64,000 nucleotides of DNA from Sphingomonas psychrolutea (GCF_014636175.1 NZ_BMDW01000015.1:1-64000); one strand, 5' to 3'; shown: positions 8,423-16,954, counted from the first letter of the stretch. Made by a program: numbers and translations. The notes: a model not told the origin generated them from the sequence alone.

Positions 8423-8872
8423 TTACTGGCCCGGATTGGGTGCAGGCGCGGGCGCTGCTGGCGCGATGGCATCGGCCGGATCGGCGTGGCGTTGCCCGGC
8501 CATCGCGGGGGCTCGGTTCTGCCATACATCGAGCTCCGCGGGTGAGAGCTGCCCGTCCTTGTTCGTATCGATGCGGGTAAAGCGACGGTCGGCCTGCGCC
8601 ATGAACTCGGCGCGCGTCATTGCTTCGTCACCGGCGCCGGCGCGTGCCATCATGCGGCCACCCGGGCCCTGCCGTTCATCGGCGGTGAGCGTGCCGTCCT
8701 TGTTGGCGTCCATCCGGTCGAAGTGGGCATTGGCCTGCGCCATGTCCTCGGCCCGGGAGATCATGCCGTCGCCATTGGTATCGGCGCGCATCATGCCCAT
8801 CCCGCCGCCTTGGGCGAAGGCTGTCGTTGCTAGGACGGTGACGGCAAACGACGCGAGGAAGGTGTAGCGCAT
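8423..8872 (-). CDS. Secreted EF-hand calcium-binding protein
   Basis: 149 residues. A signal peptide at 1-20 ends AFA before Q21, so the protein is periplasmic. Three canonical EF-hand loops are complete: D31-E42 (DTNGDGMISRAE), D55-E66 (DANKDGTLTADE) and D102-E113 (DTNKDGQLSPAE), each with Asp at positions 1, 3 and 5 and Glu at 12. The C-terminus is Ala/Pro-rich and disordered. It is the first gene of an operon with an OmpR-type regulator and a sensor kinase. Calcium-responsive two-component systems linked to EF-hand proteins are known (for example EfhP and CarSR in Pseudomonas aeruginosa), so a role as calcium buffer or sensor for the kinase is inferred. The start at 8872 is chosen because it begins the signal peptide. 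Confidence 0.88.
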   Translation of the reverse strand: MRYTFLASFAVTVLATTAFAQGGGMGMMRADTNGDGMISRAEDMAQANAHFDRMDANKDGTLTADERQGPGGRMMARAGAGDEAMTRAEFMAQADRRFTRIDTNKDGQLSPAELDVWQNRAPAMAGQRHADPADAIAPAAPAPAPNPGQ

Positions 8873-8969
8873 GATCGGGACTCCGCTCGACAGGATCGGG
8901 ACGGCGCCCGGTTCGCGCTCCTTATGCTGCCCGAACTGTCGCGCCGCTGTGCCGGTAGGCGGGACAAAG

Positions 8970-8987
8970 TGTCGCAAAATGTCGCAA
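8970..8987 (-). promoter_or_regulatory. Tandem octamer direct repeat, candidate response-regulator operator
   Basis: Two identical octamers TGTCGCAA at 8970-8977 and 8980-8987 with a 10-bp period (TTGCGACA on the transcribed strand), about 100 bp upstream of the EF-hand start. Direct repeats one helical turn apart are the usual binding layout of OmpR/PhoB-type regulators, and one is encoded in this operon. Binding itself is inferred. Confidence 0.5.
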
Positions 8988-8999
8988 CTATGCCCTTCC

Positions 9000-9105
9000 G
9001 TCACCCCGGGCTAGTGCCGGGGTCCACTGTGCCGCGTGCGCCGCGCCCACGATCATGAACTTGTACCAGGCCGCTTGGTGGACCCCGGCACAAGGCCGGG
9101 GTGAC
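9000..9105. repeat. Palindromic repeat element, class A (copy 1)
   Basis: Intergenic element of about 106 bp. The left arm starts GTCACCCCGGG and runs to GGGGTCCAC at 9026. The right arm (9078-9105) is its near reverse complement, starting GTGGACCCCGG and ending CCGGGGTGAC. Each arm also folds on itself. It lies between the EF-hand gene and the thioesterase gene. Same layout as the copies at 35135, 36611, 46227, 52187, 54840 and 60633. Confidence 0.85.
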
Positions 9106-9124
9106 GGTGGAGCGGTGCGTGCGT

Positions 9125-9901
9125 TTACCCGAAGATCGCGACGCTCTGCATGCCCTGCGCGATCGGCACGCCATCGGCGTTCCACAGCATCATCGTTTGG
9201 CTCGATCCGCCGTTCACCGCGTGCTGCGATTCCGCCGAGAGCAGCCACCAGCCGTCGGTCGTCGCCGGGGCCGGGGTCAGCAGATTGACGATCCACGTCA
9301 CCGAGCTGAGCGGCACGAAGTCCTTGCCGAACAGCTTGAACGCGGCGGGGGGGAGCGCGTCGGCGAGCGCCAGCACCTCGACCATCGGATCGAGCCCGGC
9401 ATAGTCGCGCAGCCGCGCCCAGCGCAGCCATTCGGCCTCGCCCTTGGCCGCGTCCTTCATGTCGAGAAAATTGAAATTGCCGGTAAAAAACTCGTCCGGC
9501 CCGGTGTAGAGCGTCGCATCCGGGGCTGGCGGCGCGATGCTGCTGTCGAGGCGACCGGCCAATTCGACCCGTGAGGGCTGTTCGGCCATGAACACGAAGA
9601 TCGCGCGGAAGCCGAGCCCTGCGTCGGACACGATATCGGCCTGAATGAAGGCGGCGGTGCGCCCGCGCCGCAACTTCGTCGCGGTGACGGTGACTGTACC
9701 CGACAGCGGCCCGATGAACGACACTTGTGCCGAGCGGAGCGGGGGAAGGTCGGGCTCGATTGCTTGCGCGGCATGCAAAGCGAGCGCGCTCGACAGGCCG
9801 CCATACGCGGTGCGGCCCTGCAGCCAGTCGCCCGGGATTTCGGCGCGGAACCCGCTTTCGAGCGGCGTCGCCTTGGCCAGAATCTCGCGGATCGGGGTCA
9901 C
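9125..9901 (-). CDS. Acyl-CoA thioesterase (TesB-like double hotdog)
   Basis: 258 residues with the layout of TesB-type thioesterases: two consecutive hotdog domains, the first about 1-115 and the second about 140-258. Recognisable are GRTAYGGLSSALALHAA in the first domain (the helix region of double-hotdog acyl-CoA thioesterases) and the strand SAESQHAVNGGSSQTMMLWNADG followed by IAQGMQSVAIF in the second, the usual C-terminal end. It would hydrolyse acyl-CoA to free acid and CoA in the cytosol. The GTG start overlaps the acyl-CoA ligase stop by 4 bp (GTGA), so the two are translationally coupled and may control one CoA-ester pool. Substrate chain length cannot be told. Confidence 0.85.
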   Translation of the reverse strand: MTPIREILAKATPLESGFRAEIPGDWLQGRTAYGGLSSALALHAAQAIEPDLPPLRSAQVSFIGPLSGTVTVTATKLRRGRTAAFIQADIVSDAGLGFRAIFVFMAEQPSRVELAGRLDSSIAPPAPDATLYTGPDEFFTGNFNFLDMKDAAKGEAEWLRWARLRDYAGLDPMVEVLALADALPPAAFKLFGKDFVPLSSVTWIVNLLTPAPATTDGWWLLSAESQHAVNGGSSQTMMLWNADGVPIAQGMQSVAIFG

Positions 9902-11427
9902 GCTGCCGTCTCCGTCAGCCGGTCACGCAGTTCGCGTTTGAGCACCTTGCCAATCGCGCTGCGCGGCAATTCGTCGATCGCGTGCAGCGTCGACAAACGC
10001 TGGGTCTTGCCGAGCTGTGCATTGGTCCAGTCGAGAATCTCAGGGATACTCGCGTCGATCCCGGTATGCGGGACGTAGAAACCGACCGGCGTCTCGCCCC
10101 ACGCTTCGCTCGCCACGCCGATCACGCTGCAATCGGCGACGGCGGGATGTTGTGCGAGCACGGCCTCAAGATCGGTCGGATAGATGTTGAACCCGCCCGA
10201 GATGATCAGATCCTTCTTGCGATCGAGCAGCGTGAGGAACCCGTCTTCGTCGAAGCGCCCGATGTCGCCGTGGCGGATGTAGCGATTGCCCTCCGCATCG
10301 AACCATTCGGCGGCCGACGTCGCCTCCTTGCGTCCGTGATACCCCGTCATCATCGCGGGCGAGCGCCCGACGACTTCGCCCATATCGCCCTGCGCGACTT
10401 CGGTGCCGTCCTCATCGATCAGCCGGATATCGTGCCCCTCGACCGGGCGACCGACGGTGTGGAGCTTGTCGGGGAATTGATTGGCGACGAGCAGGCATGT
10501 GCCGCCACCCTCGGTCATGCCGTAATATTCGACCAGCAAACCGGGCCAACGCGCCAGAACATCGGCTTTCAGCGCGGCGGAAAAGGGGGCGGAGGTGCAA
10601 GTTTTGAACTGGAAGCTCGCCAGATCGAACCGGTCGAAATCGGGCAGCGCCATCAGCCGCTGATATTGCACCGGTACCAGCATCGTGTGCGTCGCGCGGT
10701 GCCGCTCGGCGAGCGTCAGATAGCCGCGTGCATCGAATTTCTTCATCAGCACGACGGTGCCGCCCCAGCCGAGCGTCGGCAGGAAGCTGACCAGCGTTGT
10801 ATTGGAGTAAAGCGGCGTCGCGATCATCGTGACGGCATTGCCGAAGCCCGCGGTGGCATTGCGGTTGATATGCGCCCAGCGCATCGCGTGGCTCTGCACG
10901 ATGCCCTTGGGCGTGCCGGTGGTACCCGAGGAATAGATGATGTTGAAGCCGTCCTCGGGCCGGATCGTGACGGGCGCGGGGGTGGCCCCGGCGGGGGCGA
11001 GCCACGGCCCGAGCGACTTCAGATGGACGAGCTTGCCCGGAATATGCTGCCCCGCCAGCGCGGTCGCCGCCTCGGCATCGATAAAAGTGATCGGCGCGGC
11101 GCAGTCGGCGATCATCGCCACGATGCTCTCGGGCGTCCCCGATGGCGCGAGCGGCGTCGCCACGCATCCGGCGCGCAACGCACCCAGGAACACGGCGGCA
11201 TAATCGATGCTGGCCGAGGCGACGATCGCGACGGCATCGCCTTGCTGCACGCCGTCGCGTTGGAGCGCGGCGGCGATGCGGTCCATCAAGCCACCGAGGC
11301 TGGCATAATCGAGTTCGCCGCTCGCATCGGCCAGCGCGACCTTGTCGCCGCGTTCGGCGGCATGCGTCCGGATCAGGTCGGGAAGGGTGGCGAAATCGCT
11401 TTCGAGCATTTCGGCGGCAGTCGTCAT
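9898..11427 (-). CDS. AMP-forming acyl-CoA synthetase
   Basis: 509-residue adenylate-forming ligase that activates a carboxylic acid with ATP and joins it to CoA. Visible motifs are the phosphate loop IIYSSGTTGTPKG (about 165-177), YYGMTEGGGT (A5), and HGDIGRFDEDGFLTLLDR followed by KKDLIISGGFNIYPTDLE (A7/A8 hinge). The C-terminal catalytic Lys lies in IGKVLKREL. Length and motifs fit medium-chain, long-chain or aromatic acyl-CoA ligases; the substrate is not determined. It is coupled to the downstream thioesterase by a 4-bp overlap and is divergent from the GST/SDR pair. Confidence 0.92.
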   Translation of the reverse strand: MTTAAEMLESDFATLPDLIRTHAAERGDKVALADASGELDYASLGGLMDRIAAALQRDGVQQGDAVAIVASASIDYAAVFLGALRAGCVATPLAPSGTPESIVAMIADCAAPITFIDAEAATALAGQHIPGKLVHLKSLGPWLAPAGATPAPVTIRPEDGFNIIYSSGTTGTPKGIVQSHAMRWAHINRNATAGFGNAVTMIATPLYSNTTLVSFLPTLGWGGTVVLMKKFDARGYLTLAERHRATHTMLVPVQYQRLMALPDFDRFDLASFQFKTCTSAPFSAALKADVLARWPGLLVEYYGMTEGGGTCLLVANQFPDKLHTVGRPVEGHDIRLIDEDGTEVAQGDMGEVVGRSPAMMTGYHGRKEATSAAEWFDAEGNRYIRHGDIGRFDEDGFLTLLDRKKDLIISGGFNIYPTDLEAVLAQHPAVADCSVIGVASEAWGETPVGFYVPHTGIDASIPEILDWTNAQLGKTQRLSTLHAIDELPRSAIGKVLKRELRDRLTETAA

Positions 11428-11523
11428 GCGTGGTTTTTCCGATACCGTAGCCGCGATCCGCTAGGCGAGACGGGACCAAAATGCCATACGCGACGTTCGA
11501 AAAAGCAGCGGGGCCAACCCAAT

Positions 11524-12138
11524 ATGATCCTTTACGACTCTCCAAACCCCGCGCCCAACCCGCGTCGCGTCCGGATTTATCTCGCCGAAAAGGGGTTGAG
11601 CGTGCCGCTGCAGACGATCTCGATCCGCGATGGGGAGCATCGCGGTGAGGCGTTCCTGCAGGTCAATCCGCTCGGGCAAACTCCTGCCTTGGTCCTCGAC
11701 GGGGCCGACGTGCTGACTGAGAGCGTCGCGATTTGCCGCTTCTTCGAGACGCTGCATCCCGCGCCGCCGCTGTTCGGCAGTGGTGCGCGCGGCGTGGCCG
11801 AGGTCGATCAGTGGATCCGGCGTGTCGAATTGCGGCTGATGACACCGCTCGCGTTGGTGTGGCAGCATACGCACCCCTTCACCGCGCGCGTCGTGAAGCC
11901 GCAATATACCGACTTTGGCGAAAGCCAGCGCCCGCGCGTCATCGCGGCGATGCGCGAATTCGACATAGCACTCGCATCGCGCGACTGGCTCGATGGAAAG
12001 GGATACTCGATGGCCGATATCGTGCTGCTGACGACGATCGATTTCGCGGCCTTTGTCGGGATCGCCATGCCCCAGGACGCCACCGCCTTGCGCGCCTGGC
12101 ATGCCCGCGCCACCGCCCGCCCGAGTGCGCAGGCATGA
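11524..12138 (+). CDS. Glutathione S-transferase
   Basis: 204 residues. The N-terminal thioredoxin-like domain starts MILYDSPNPAPNPRRVRIYL and contains the cis-Pro/glutathione-binding pair QTPALVL and LTESVAICRF. A helical C-terminal domain (about 90-204) follows, ending in the N-capping-box region YSMADIVLLTTIDFA. It would conjugate glutathione to electrophiles or serve as a GSH-dependent reductase in the cytosol. The ATG at 11524 gives the normal GST N-terminus. Its stop overlaps the next start by 4 bp (ATGA), pairing it with an SDR. It is divergent from the acyl-CoA ligase, sharing a 96-bp regulatory gap. Confidence 0.92.
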   Translation: MILYDSPNPAPNPRRVRIYLAEKGLSVPLQTISIRDGEHRGEAFLQVNPLGQTPALVLDGADVLTESVAICRFFETLHPAPPLFGSGARGVAEVDQWIRRVELRLMTPLALVWQHTHPFTARVVKPQYTDFGESQRPRVIAAMREFDIALASRDWLDGKGYSMADIVLLTTIDFAAFVGIAMPQDATALRAWHARATARPSAQA

Positions 12139-12932
12139 GCGCCGATATGCAGGGCGCGGTCGCGATCGTGACCGGCGGCGGCACTGGGATCGGCGCGGCG
12201 GTGGTGCGGCGGCTGGCGGCGCGCGGCGTGCGCTGCGTGGTCAACTATGCGTCGAGCAAGGACGATGCTGAGGCGCTGGTCGCTGAAATCGGCGCGGGTG
12301 CGATCGCGGTGCAGGCCGATATCGTCGAGGATGCCGCTTGCCATGCGCTTGCCGATGCGGCGATCACCGCGTTCGGGCGGATCGATTTTCTGGTCAACAA
12401 TGCCGGCCGCACCAAATTCGCCAATCATGAAAATCTCGACGCGCTGAGCGCCGACGACTTTATCGACATCTACCGTCTCAACACGATCGCCCCGTTCCAG
12501 ATGATCCGCGCCTGCGCGCCGGCGATGCGGGAAGGCGGTATCGGCGCGGTGGTCAATGTCGCGAGCGTTGCCGGGGTATTCGGCCATGGCTCGTCAGTCG
12601 CCTATGCCGCGTCGAAGGGCGCGCTGACAACGATGACCAAGAGCCTCGCGCGCGCTCTCGCCCCCGCGATCCGGGTCAATGCGGTGGCACCCGGCTATGT
12701 CGGGACGGGCTGGTTCGAGAAGCGCTTGGGCGAGGCGGGGTTCGCCGCGCTCAACGCGCGCATCGCCGCCGCGACGCCGATGGGCATGGCGGCGACGCCC
12801 GACGATATTGCCGGGCCGATCGTGATGCTGCTCGATCCCGCATCGCGCGTGATTACCGGCGAGACGATGCTGCTCGATGCCGGCGCGCATCTCGACGTTG
12901 GGCTGGCGCGGCGACCTGGGCGCGAAGTCTAG
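12135..12932 (+). CDS. Short-chain dehydrogenase/reductase
   Basis: 265-residue classical SDR. Cofactor motif TGGGTGIG is at 13-20, NNAG at 88-91, and the catalytic triad is S144, Y157 and K161 (YAASK). The late PGYVGTGW and the terminal GETMLLDAGAHL match FabG-like oxidoreductases. N37-Y38 after the second strand, without an acidic residue at that point, suggests NADP(H), which is inference. Translation is coupled to the GST gene through ATGA at 12135. The substrate is unknown; pairing with a GST suggests detoxification or modification of a small ketone. Confidence 0.92.
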   Translation: MSADMQGAVAIVTGGGTGIGAAVVRRLAARGVRCVVNYASSKDDAEALVAEIGAGAIAVQADIVEDAACHALADAAITAFGRIDFLVNNAGRTKFANHENLDALSADDFIDIYRLNTIAPFQMIRACAPAMREGGIGAVVNVASVAGVFGHGSSVAYAASKGALTTMTKSLARALAPAIRVNAVAPGYVGTGWFEKRLGEAGFAALNARIAAATPMGMAATPDDIAGPIVMLLDPASRVITGETMLLDAGAHLDVGLARRPGREV

Positions 12933-12942
12933 CCGCGCACGT

Positions 12943-14169
12943 TCACGCCTCTGCGACCGCCCCGGTCGTTGGGGGCACCGGTTGCAGCACCGTCCAGACG
13001 ACGATGCCGAGCGCAATGACCGCGAAGCTCGCGGCGAGCAGAAAGGCCCCGCCGGGGAAACCGCGTTCGACCCCCGCTGCCAGCGCCTGCGTCATCAGGA
13101 ATGGGCTGATTACCGAGGCGACGCTGCTCATGCTGCCGAGGCCCCCTTGAAGCGCGCCTTGCTGCGTCGGTCCGATTCGGCGTGACAGCAGCCCCTTCAA
13201 TGCGGGCGCGACAAATCCCTGCAACGCCGCAGGCAGCATGATCACGTAAACCTGCCAGCCGACTTGCACGAAGGCGAACGCAAGGAACCCGGTAATTGCG
13301 CAGAGCAATCCGACGATGAGCGCGCCGCGATCGCCGATGCGTCCGATTGTCGGCGCAATGACAAAGATCTGAACGATGGCGGTCACCAGACCGACATAGG
13401 CCAGGCTCCAGCCCACCGCTCCCGGGCTCCAGTGAAAGCGGATGGTGGCCCAGAACGCCCAGGTGGTCGGATAGACCATATTGGCGAGCATCCACATCAC
13501 GGTGGCGAGCAGGAGCGGCGCGGCGTTGCCCGTTTTGAACAGCGGCTTGAATGCCCCGACGATATGGGCGTCGCGCCAGCGGAACGGGCGGCGATGCGCG
13601 CGCGCCAGCGATTCGGGCATCAGCGCGACCATCACCGCGGCATTGCCAAGCGCGAGCACGGCCGCCGCGATGAAAGGTGCGCGTGGACCAAACCCCGCGA
13701 GCACCCCGCCGAGCGCTGGCCCAATGATAAAGCCGATCCCGAACGCCGCGTTCATGTACCCGAAGGCGGCGCTGCGTTTCTCGACCGGAGTCACGTCGGC
13801 GATCACCGAACTCGCCGGACCATAGACCGCCCCCGCTGCACCGGCGATCGCGCGTCCCAGGAACAGCCACGCCAGTGTCGGCGCGAGCGCCATCAGCGCA
13901 TAATCCGCGCCGAACGCCAGCATCGACGCGATCAGCACCGGGCGACGCCCGAACCGGTCGCTCAAAGTGCCGAGCACGGGTCCTGCAAAGAATTGCGCCA
14001 CCGCGAACGCCACCAGCATATAGCCTGCAATCCGCGTCGCATCGTCGATCCCCACGCGCCCGAGCCGGACGATGAGCGCGGGCAGAACCGGAAGCACGAT
14101 GCCGAAACCGATCGTATCGATCAGCACGGCGGCCAGCACAATCGGTACGGCGCGATTCTCGAATCGCAT
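12943..14169 (-). CDS. MFS transporter, TetA/Bcr-like multidrug exporter
   Basis: 408-residue inner-membrane protein with 12 predicted helices. The motif-A loop GTLSDRFGRRPVL lies between TM2 and TM3, and RAIAGAAGAVYGPASSVIAD follows as in drug:H+ antiporters. The first helix, VLAAVLIDTIGFGIVLPVLP, is typical of TetA-type proteins. The start ATG at 14169 is preceded by GGGGGAGACG at good spacing. A longer open frame continues upstream to 16758, but it is antisense to two acyl-CoA dehydrogenase genes and has no transporter character. Convergent with the SDR (10 bp apart) and divergent from acyl-CoA dehydrogenase 1. The exported substrate is unknown. Confidence 0.92.
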   Translation of the reverse strand: MRFENRAVPIVLAAVLIDTIGFGIVLPVLPALIVRLGRVGIDDATRIAGYMLVAFAVAQFFAGPVLGTLSDRFGRRPVLIASMLAFGADYALMALAPTLAWLFLGRAIAGAAGAVYGPASSVIADVTPVEKRSAAFGYMNAAFGIGFIIGPALGGVLAGFGPRAPFIAAAVLALGNAAVMVALMPESLARAHRRPFRWRDAHIVGAFKPLFKTGNAAPLLLATVMWMLANMVYPTTWAFWATIRFHWSPGAVGWSLAYVGLVTAIVQIFVIAPTIGRIGDRGALIVGLLCAITGFLAFAFVQVGWQVYVIMLPAALQGFVAPALKGLLSRRIGPTQQGALQGGLGSMSSVASVISPFLMTQALAAGVERGFPGGAFLLAASFAVIALGIVVWTVLQPVPPTTGAVAEA

Positions 14170-14322
14170 CACGTCTCCCCCCAAACCCTTTCGTTGGAGC
14201 GAGCGTATTCGTTTGCGGCGGAATGTGCGAGACGGCGGGGATTTGGCCTTTCGCGCAAGCGCGATCTGTGCCATCGCCGGACCATACCCGATCTTCAGTT
14301 TTCGCCTTTCAGGAGAGGTTTT

Positions 14323-15540
14323 ATGGCCACCGCGCCCGAACTCGATGTTGCAGCCAACCCGCTGGACAGCTTCCGCGCCGAAGCGCGTGCGTGGATCGCG
14401 GCCAATTTCCCGCCGTCGCTGAAAAACAAGGATAGCAGCCTGTCGTCGCTCGAAGGGCCGACCGATCTGTCGGCGGACGAAATCGCGTGGAAGACCGCGA
14501 TGGGTGACAAGGGCTGGGGCGTGCCGGGCTGGCCGGTCGCGTATGGCGGCGGCGGGCTCGACAAAGCGCAAATTCGCGTGTTGCAGGAAGAGCTTGCGCG
14601 TGCCGGTGCCAGCAACCCGATCGGCGGGATGGGCATCATGATGTTCGGCCCGACGCTGCTCGAATATGGTAGCGAAGCGCAAAAGCAGGAGCATATCCTG
14701 GCGATCGCCAAGGGCGACGTGCGCTGGTGCCAAGGCTATAGCGAACCCAATGCCGGGTCGGATCTGGCGAATGTGCAAACCTTCGCCGAAGATGCGGGCG
14801 ACCATTATATCGTCAACGGCCAGAAGACCTGGACGAGTGGCGGGCAATGGGCCGACAAATGCTTTGCTTTGGTGCGCACCGACAAGAGCCAGAAGCATGG
14901 CGGCATCAGCTTCCTGCTGATCGACATGACCGCGCCCGGCGTCGAGGTGAAGCCGATCCGGATGATTTCGGGCCAGTCCCCTTTCTGCGAAACCTTCTTC
15001 ACCAATGTTAAGGTGCCCAAGGAAAATCTCGTCGGGCGCGAAGGGCAGGGCTGGGAAATCGGCACGCGGTTGCTCCAGCATGAGCGCAACAGCCTGTCGG
15101 GCGGCGGCGGTGCGTCGCGCTTGTTCGCGGGCAAGCCGATGGGCACGCTCGCCAAGGAATATCGCGGCGCGGACGATAAGGGCCGCGTGCCCGACAGCGA
15201 TTTGCGGATGCGCATCGTCCGCCATGAAATGGACAGCCGCGCCTTTGCGCTGACGCTGCGCCGCGCCGCGCTCGAGGCGAAGTCGAACCAGGGCCCGTCG
15301 GCGGCGACATCGATCATGAAGAATGTCGGCGCGCGCATCACGCAGGACCGGGCGGAACTGTCGATCGAGATCATGGGCATGGCCGGGCTCGGCTGGGAAG
15401 GCGAGGGCTTCAGCGAAGACGAACTGACCCAGACCCGTACCTGGCTGTGGGGCAAGGCGGTGTCGATCTATGGCGGATCGACCGAAATCCAGAACAACAT
15501 CGTGTCGAAGCGCATCCTGGGGATGCTCGATCATCAATAA
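14323..15540 (+). CDS. Acyl-CoA dehydrogenase (first of an adjacent pair)
   Basis: 405-residue FAD-dependent acyl-CoA dehydrogenase. The flavin and substrate signature YSEPNAGSDLANVQT lies near 140-154, TSGGQWADK and the LLIDM segment form the beta domain, and VSIYGGSTEIQNNIVSKRIL is the C-terminal FAD-binding segment. The usual C-terminal catalytic Glu position (YEGT in medium-chain enzymes) is Y-G-G here, so the base would have to sit elsewhere or in a partner. AGGAGAGG precedes the ATG by 6 nt. Only a palindromic repeat separates it from a second, shorter acyl-CoA dehydrogenase, the layout of heteromeric enzymes. The electrons would pass to ETF. Confidence 0.93.
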   Translation: MATAPELDVAANPLDSFRAEARAWIAANFPPSLKNKDSSLSSLEGPTDLSADEIAWKTAMGDKGWGVPGWPVAYGGGGLDKAQIRVLQEELARAGASNPIGGMGIMMFGPTLLEYGSEAQKQEHILAIAKGDVRWCQGYSEPNAGSDLANVQTFAEDAGDHYIVNGQKTWTSGGQWADKCFALVRTDKSQKHGGISFLLIDMTAPGVEVKPIRMISGQSPFCETFFTNVKVPKENLVGREGQGWEIGTRLLQHERNSLSGGGGASRLFAGKPMGTLAKEYRGADDKGRVPDSDLRMRIVRHEMDSRAFALTLRRAALEAKSNQGPSAATSIMKNVGARITQDRAELSIEIMGMAGLGWEGEGFSEDELTQTRTWLWGKAVSIYGGSTEIQNNIVSKRILGMLDHQ

Positions 15541-15547
15541 TTGACGT

Positions 15548-15670
15548 CCCTCTCCCCGCTTGCGGGAGAGGGTGGCCGAGCGAAGCGAGGTCGGGAGAGG
15601 GCAGTGCGGAGGGGGAAGTGCTTGTTGCGCTGCCCTCTCCCCGGCCCTCTCCCGCAAGCGGGAGAGGGAG
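15548..15670. repeat. Palindromic repeat element, class B (copy 1)
   Basis: Element of about 123 bp filling the gap between the two acyl-CoA dehydrogenase genes. The left arm begins CCCTCTCCCCGCTTGCGGGA. The right arm is CCCTCTCCCGCAAGCGGGAG followed by AGGGAG. Each arm is a hairpin and the arms complement each other. Inner parts include GGTGGCCGAGCGAAGCGAGG, also present (reverse complement) at 56809-56832. Confidence 0.88.
15660..15670 (+). promoter_or_regulatory. Ribosome binding site supplied by the repeat end
   Basis: The last 11 bases of the palindromic repeat, GGGAGAGGGAG, lie 8 nt upstream of the ATG of the second acyl-CoA dehydrogenase. No other Shine-Dalgarno-like sequence is present, so the repeat appears to provide the ribosome binding site. 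Confidence 0.55.
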
Positions 15671-15678
15671 TTTTTACA

Positions 15679-16746
15679 ATGGCCGCACTGAACGACGAAC
15701 AAACGATGCTGCGCGATATGGTGCGCGAATGGGCTGACAATGAATCGCCCGTGACCGCGTTCCGCAAACTGCGCGCGGCCGCCCCGGTCGAGGGCTATGA
15801 CCCCGCGGCGTGGCGCGCGCTGTCCGAAATGGGACTGCCCGGCATCGTGATCCCCGAGGCATTCGGCGGCACCGCGTTCGGCTATCTGTCGCTCGGGCTG
15901 GTGCTCGAGCAGCTTGGGCGCAACCTTGCCGCCACGCCACTCGCCTCCACCGCGGCGGCGGCGAGCGCGATCGTGCTCGGCGGATCGGACGCGGCCAAGG
16001 CCGAATGGCTCCCTAAAATCGCCAGTGGAGCGGTCATTGCCACGCTCGCGATCGACGAAGGCCCGGTGCATGATCCGGCCAAGATCAGCGCGAGCGTCAG
16101 CGGCGGTAAGCTCAGCGGCACCAAGGCGTTCGTCGCGGAAGGCGACAGCGCGAGCGTGTTCGTGGTCGCTGCCAGCGATGGATTGTACTTGGTCACCGGC
16201 GATACCGGCGTGACGCGCGCGCCGCGCCACATGACCGATTCGCGCAGCCATGCGCAGGTGACGTTCGACGGCGCCCCCGCCGAGCGGCTCGGCGATACCA
16301 AGCTCACCGCCCAGGTGATCGACCGCGCGACCGCAATCACTTGCGCGGAAATGCTCGGCATGGCGGAGCAGGCGTTCCACACCACCAACGATTACCTGAA
16401 AACGCGCGTCCAGTTCGGGCAGCAATTGTCGACGTTCCAGGCGCTGCAACACCGCATGGCCAAGATGTTCACCGAGCTGGAATTGATGCGTTCGGCGGTT
16501 GAAGGCGCGCTCGAGGCGATCGATGCGGGCCGCTCTGATCTCGATCAGGCGGTGAGCCTTGCCAAGGCCGTGGCAAGCGACACGCTCCATCTCGTCAGCC
16601 GCGAGATGATCCAGCTCCACGGCGGGATCGGCATGACCGACGAGCATGACGCGGGCTTCTATATCAAGCGCGCGCGGGTGTTGGAGACGATGTGGGGCAA
16701 TGCCGCTTTCCACCGGGAACGCTTCGCTCAGCTCAACGGCTATTGA
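15679..16746 (+). CDS. Acyl-CoA dehydrogenase (second of the pair, short subunit type)
   Basis: 355 residues, shorter than classical acyl-CoA dehydrogenases (about 380-400). The N-terminal helical domain starts MAALNDEQTMLRDMVREW, a reduced beta domain covers about 110-205, and the C-terminal helical domain has KTRVQFGQQLSTFQALQHR (FAD/tetramer contact) and QLHGGIGMTDEHDAGFY. The YGGSTEIQ segment of the first subunit is missing here. Two adjacent ACADs with unequal conservation resemble the alpha2-beta2 enzymes known from actinobacterial steroid side-chain degradation; that this pair forms a heteromer is inference. The start at 15679 is set by family alignment and the repeat-derived ribosome binding site. 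Confidence 0.9.
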   Translation: MAALNDEQTMLRDMVREWADNESPVTAFRKLRAAAPVEGYDPAAWRALSEMGLPGIVIPEAFGGTAFGYLSLGLVLEQLGRNLAATPLASTAAAASAIVLGGSDAAKAEWLPKIASGAVIATLAIDEGPVHDPAKISASVSGGKLSGTKAFVAEGDSASVFVVAASDGLYLVTGDTGVTRAPRHMTDSRSHAQVTFDGAPAERLGDTKLTAQVIDRATAITCAEMLGMAEQAFHTTNDYLKTRVQFGQQLSTFQALQHRMAKMFTELELMRSAVEGALEAIDAGRSDLDQAVSLAKAVASDTLHLVSREMIQLHGGIGMTDEHDAGFYIKRARVLETMWGNAAFHRERFAQLNGY

Positions 16747-16820
16747 ACGACCTTCCAATCTCGCCGCATTGCAGCAAGAAATTCAAGGTTTTCGAACAAA
16801 CGTTCTGGCCGAAACGGGAG

Positions 16821-16859
16821 TGTTGCCGGGGAGCAACAGGCCTTCCTATTAGCGGAAGG
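16821..16859 (+). terminator. Two tandem hairpins between the acyl-CoA dehydrogenase pair and the TonB receptor
   Basis: Stem 1 is TGTTGC / GCAACA (16821-16838, 6-nt loop). Stem 2 is CCTTCC / GGAAGG (16841-16859, 7-nt loop). No U-run follows. They lie 75-113 bp after the stop and could end the upstream transcript or structure the leader of the receptor. Confidence 0.35.
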
Positions 16860-16954
16860 GGACATTGACGCGCGTCACGGAGCGCGGCATTGTCAGAATT
16901 CGATAAACCGGTACGGGACGCAGCGACGTTCCCGACCGCTTCGGGGAGAGTGCC

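Noticed and set aside
9727..11523. A long plus-strand open frame continuing into the GST gene
   Set aside because: It is antisense to the acyl-CoA ligase and thioesterase and has no family character; the GST starts at 11524.
13264..14322. N-terminal extension of the first acyl-CoA dehydrogenase
   Set aside because: It overlaps the MFS gene on the other strand, and AGGAGAGG with the normal family N-terminus sits at 14323.
12943..16758. A 1271-residue open frame on the minus strand
   Set aside because: Only its last 408 residues (from 14169) are a transporter; the rest is antisense to two clear acyl-CoA dehydrogenase genes and is low-complexity, as expected for an antisense frame in GC-rich DNA.
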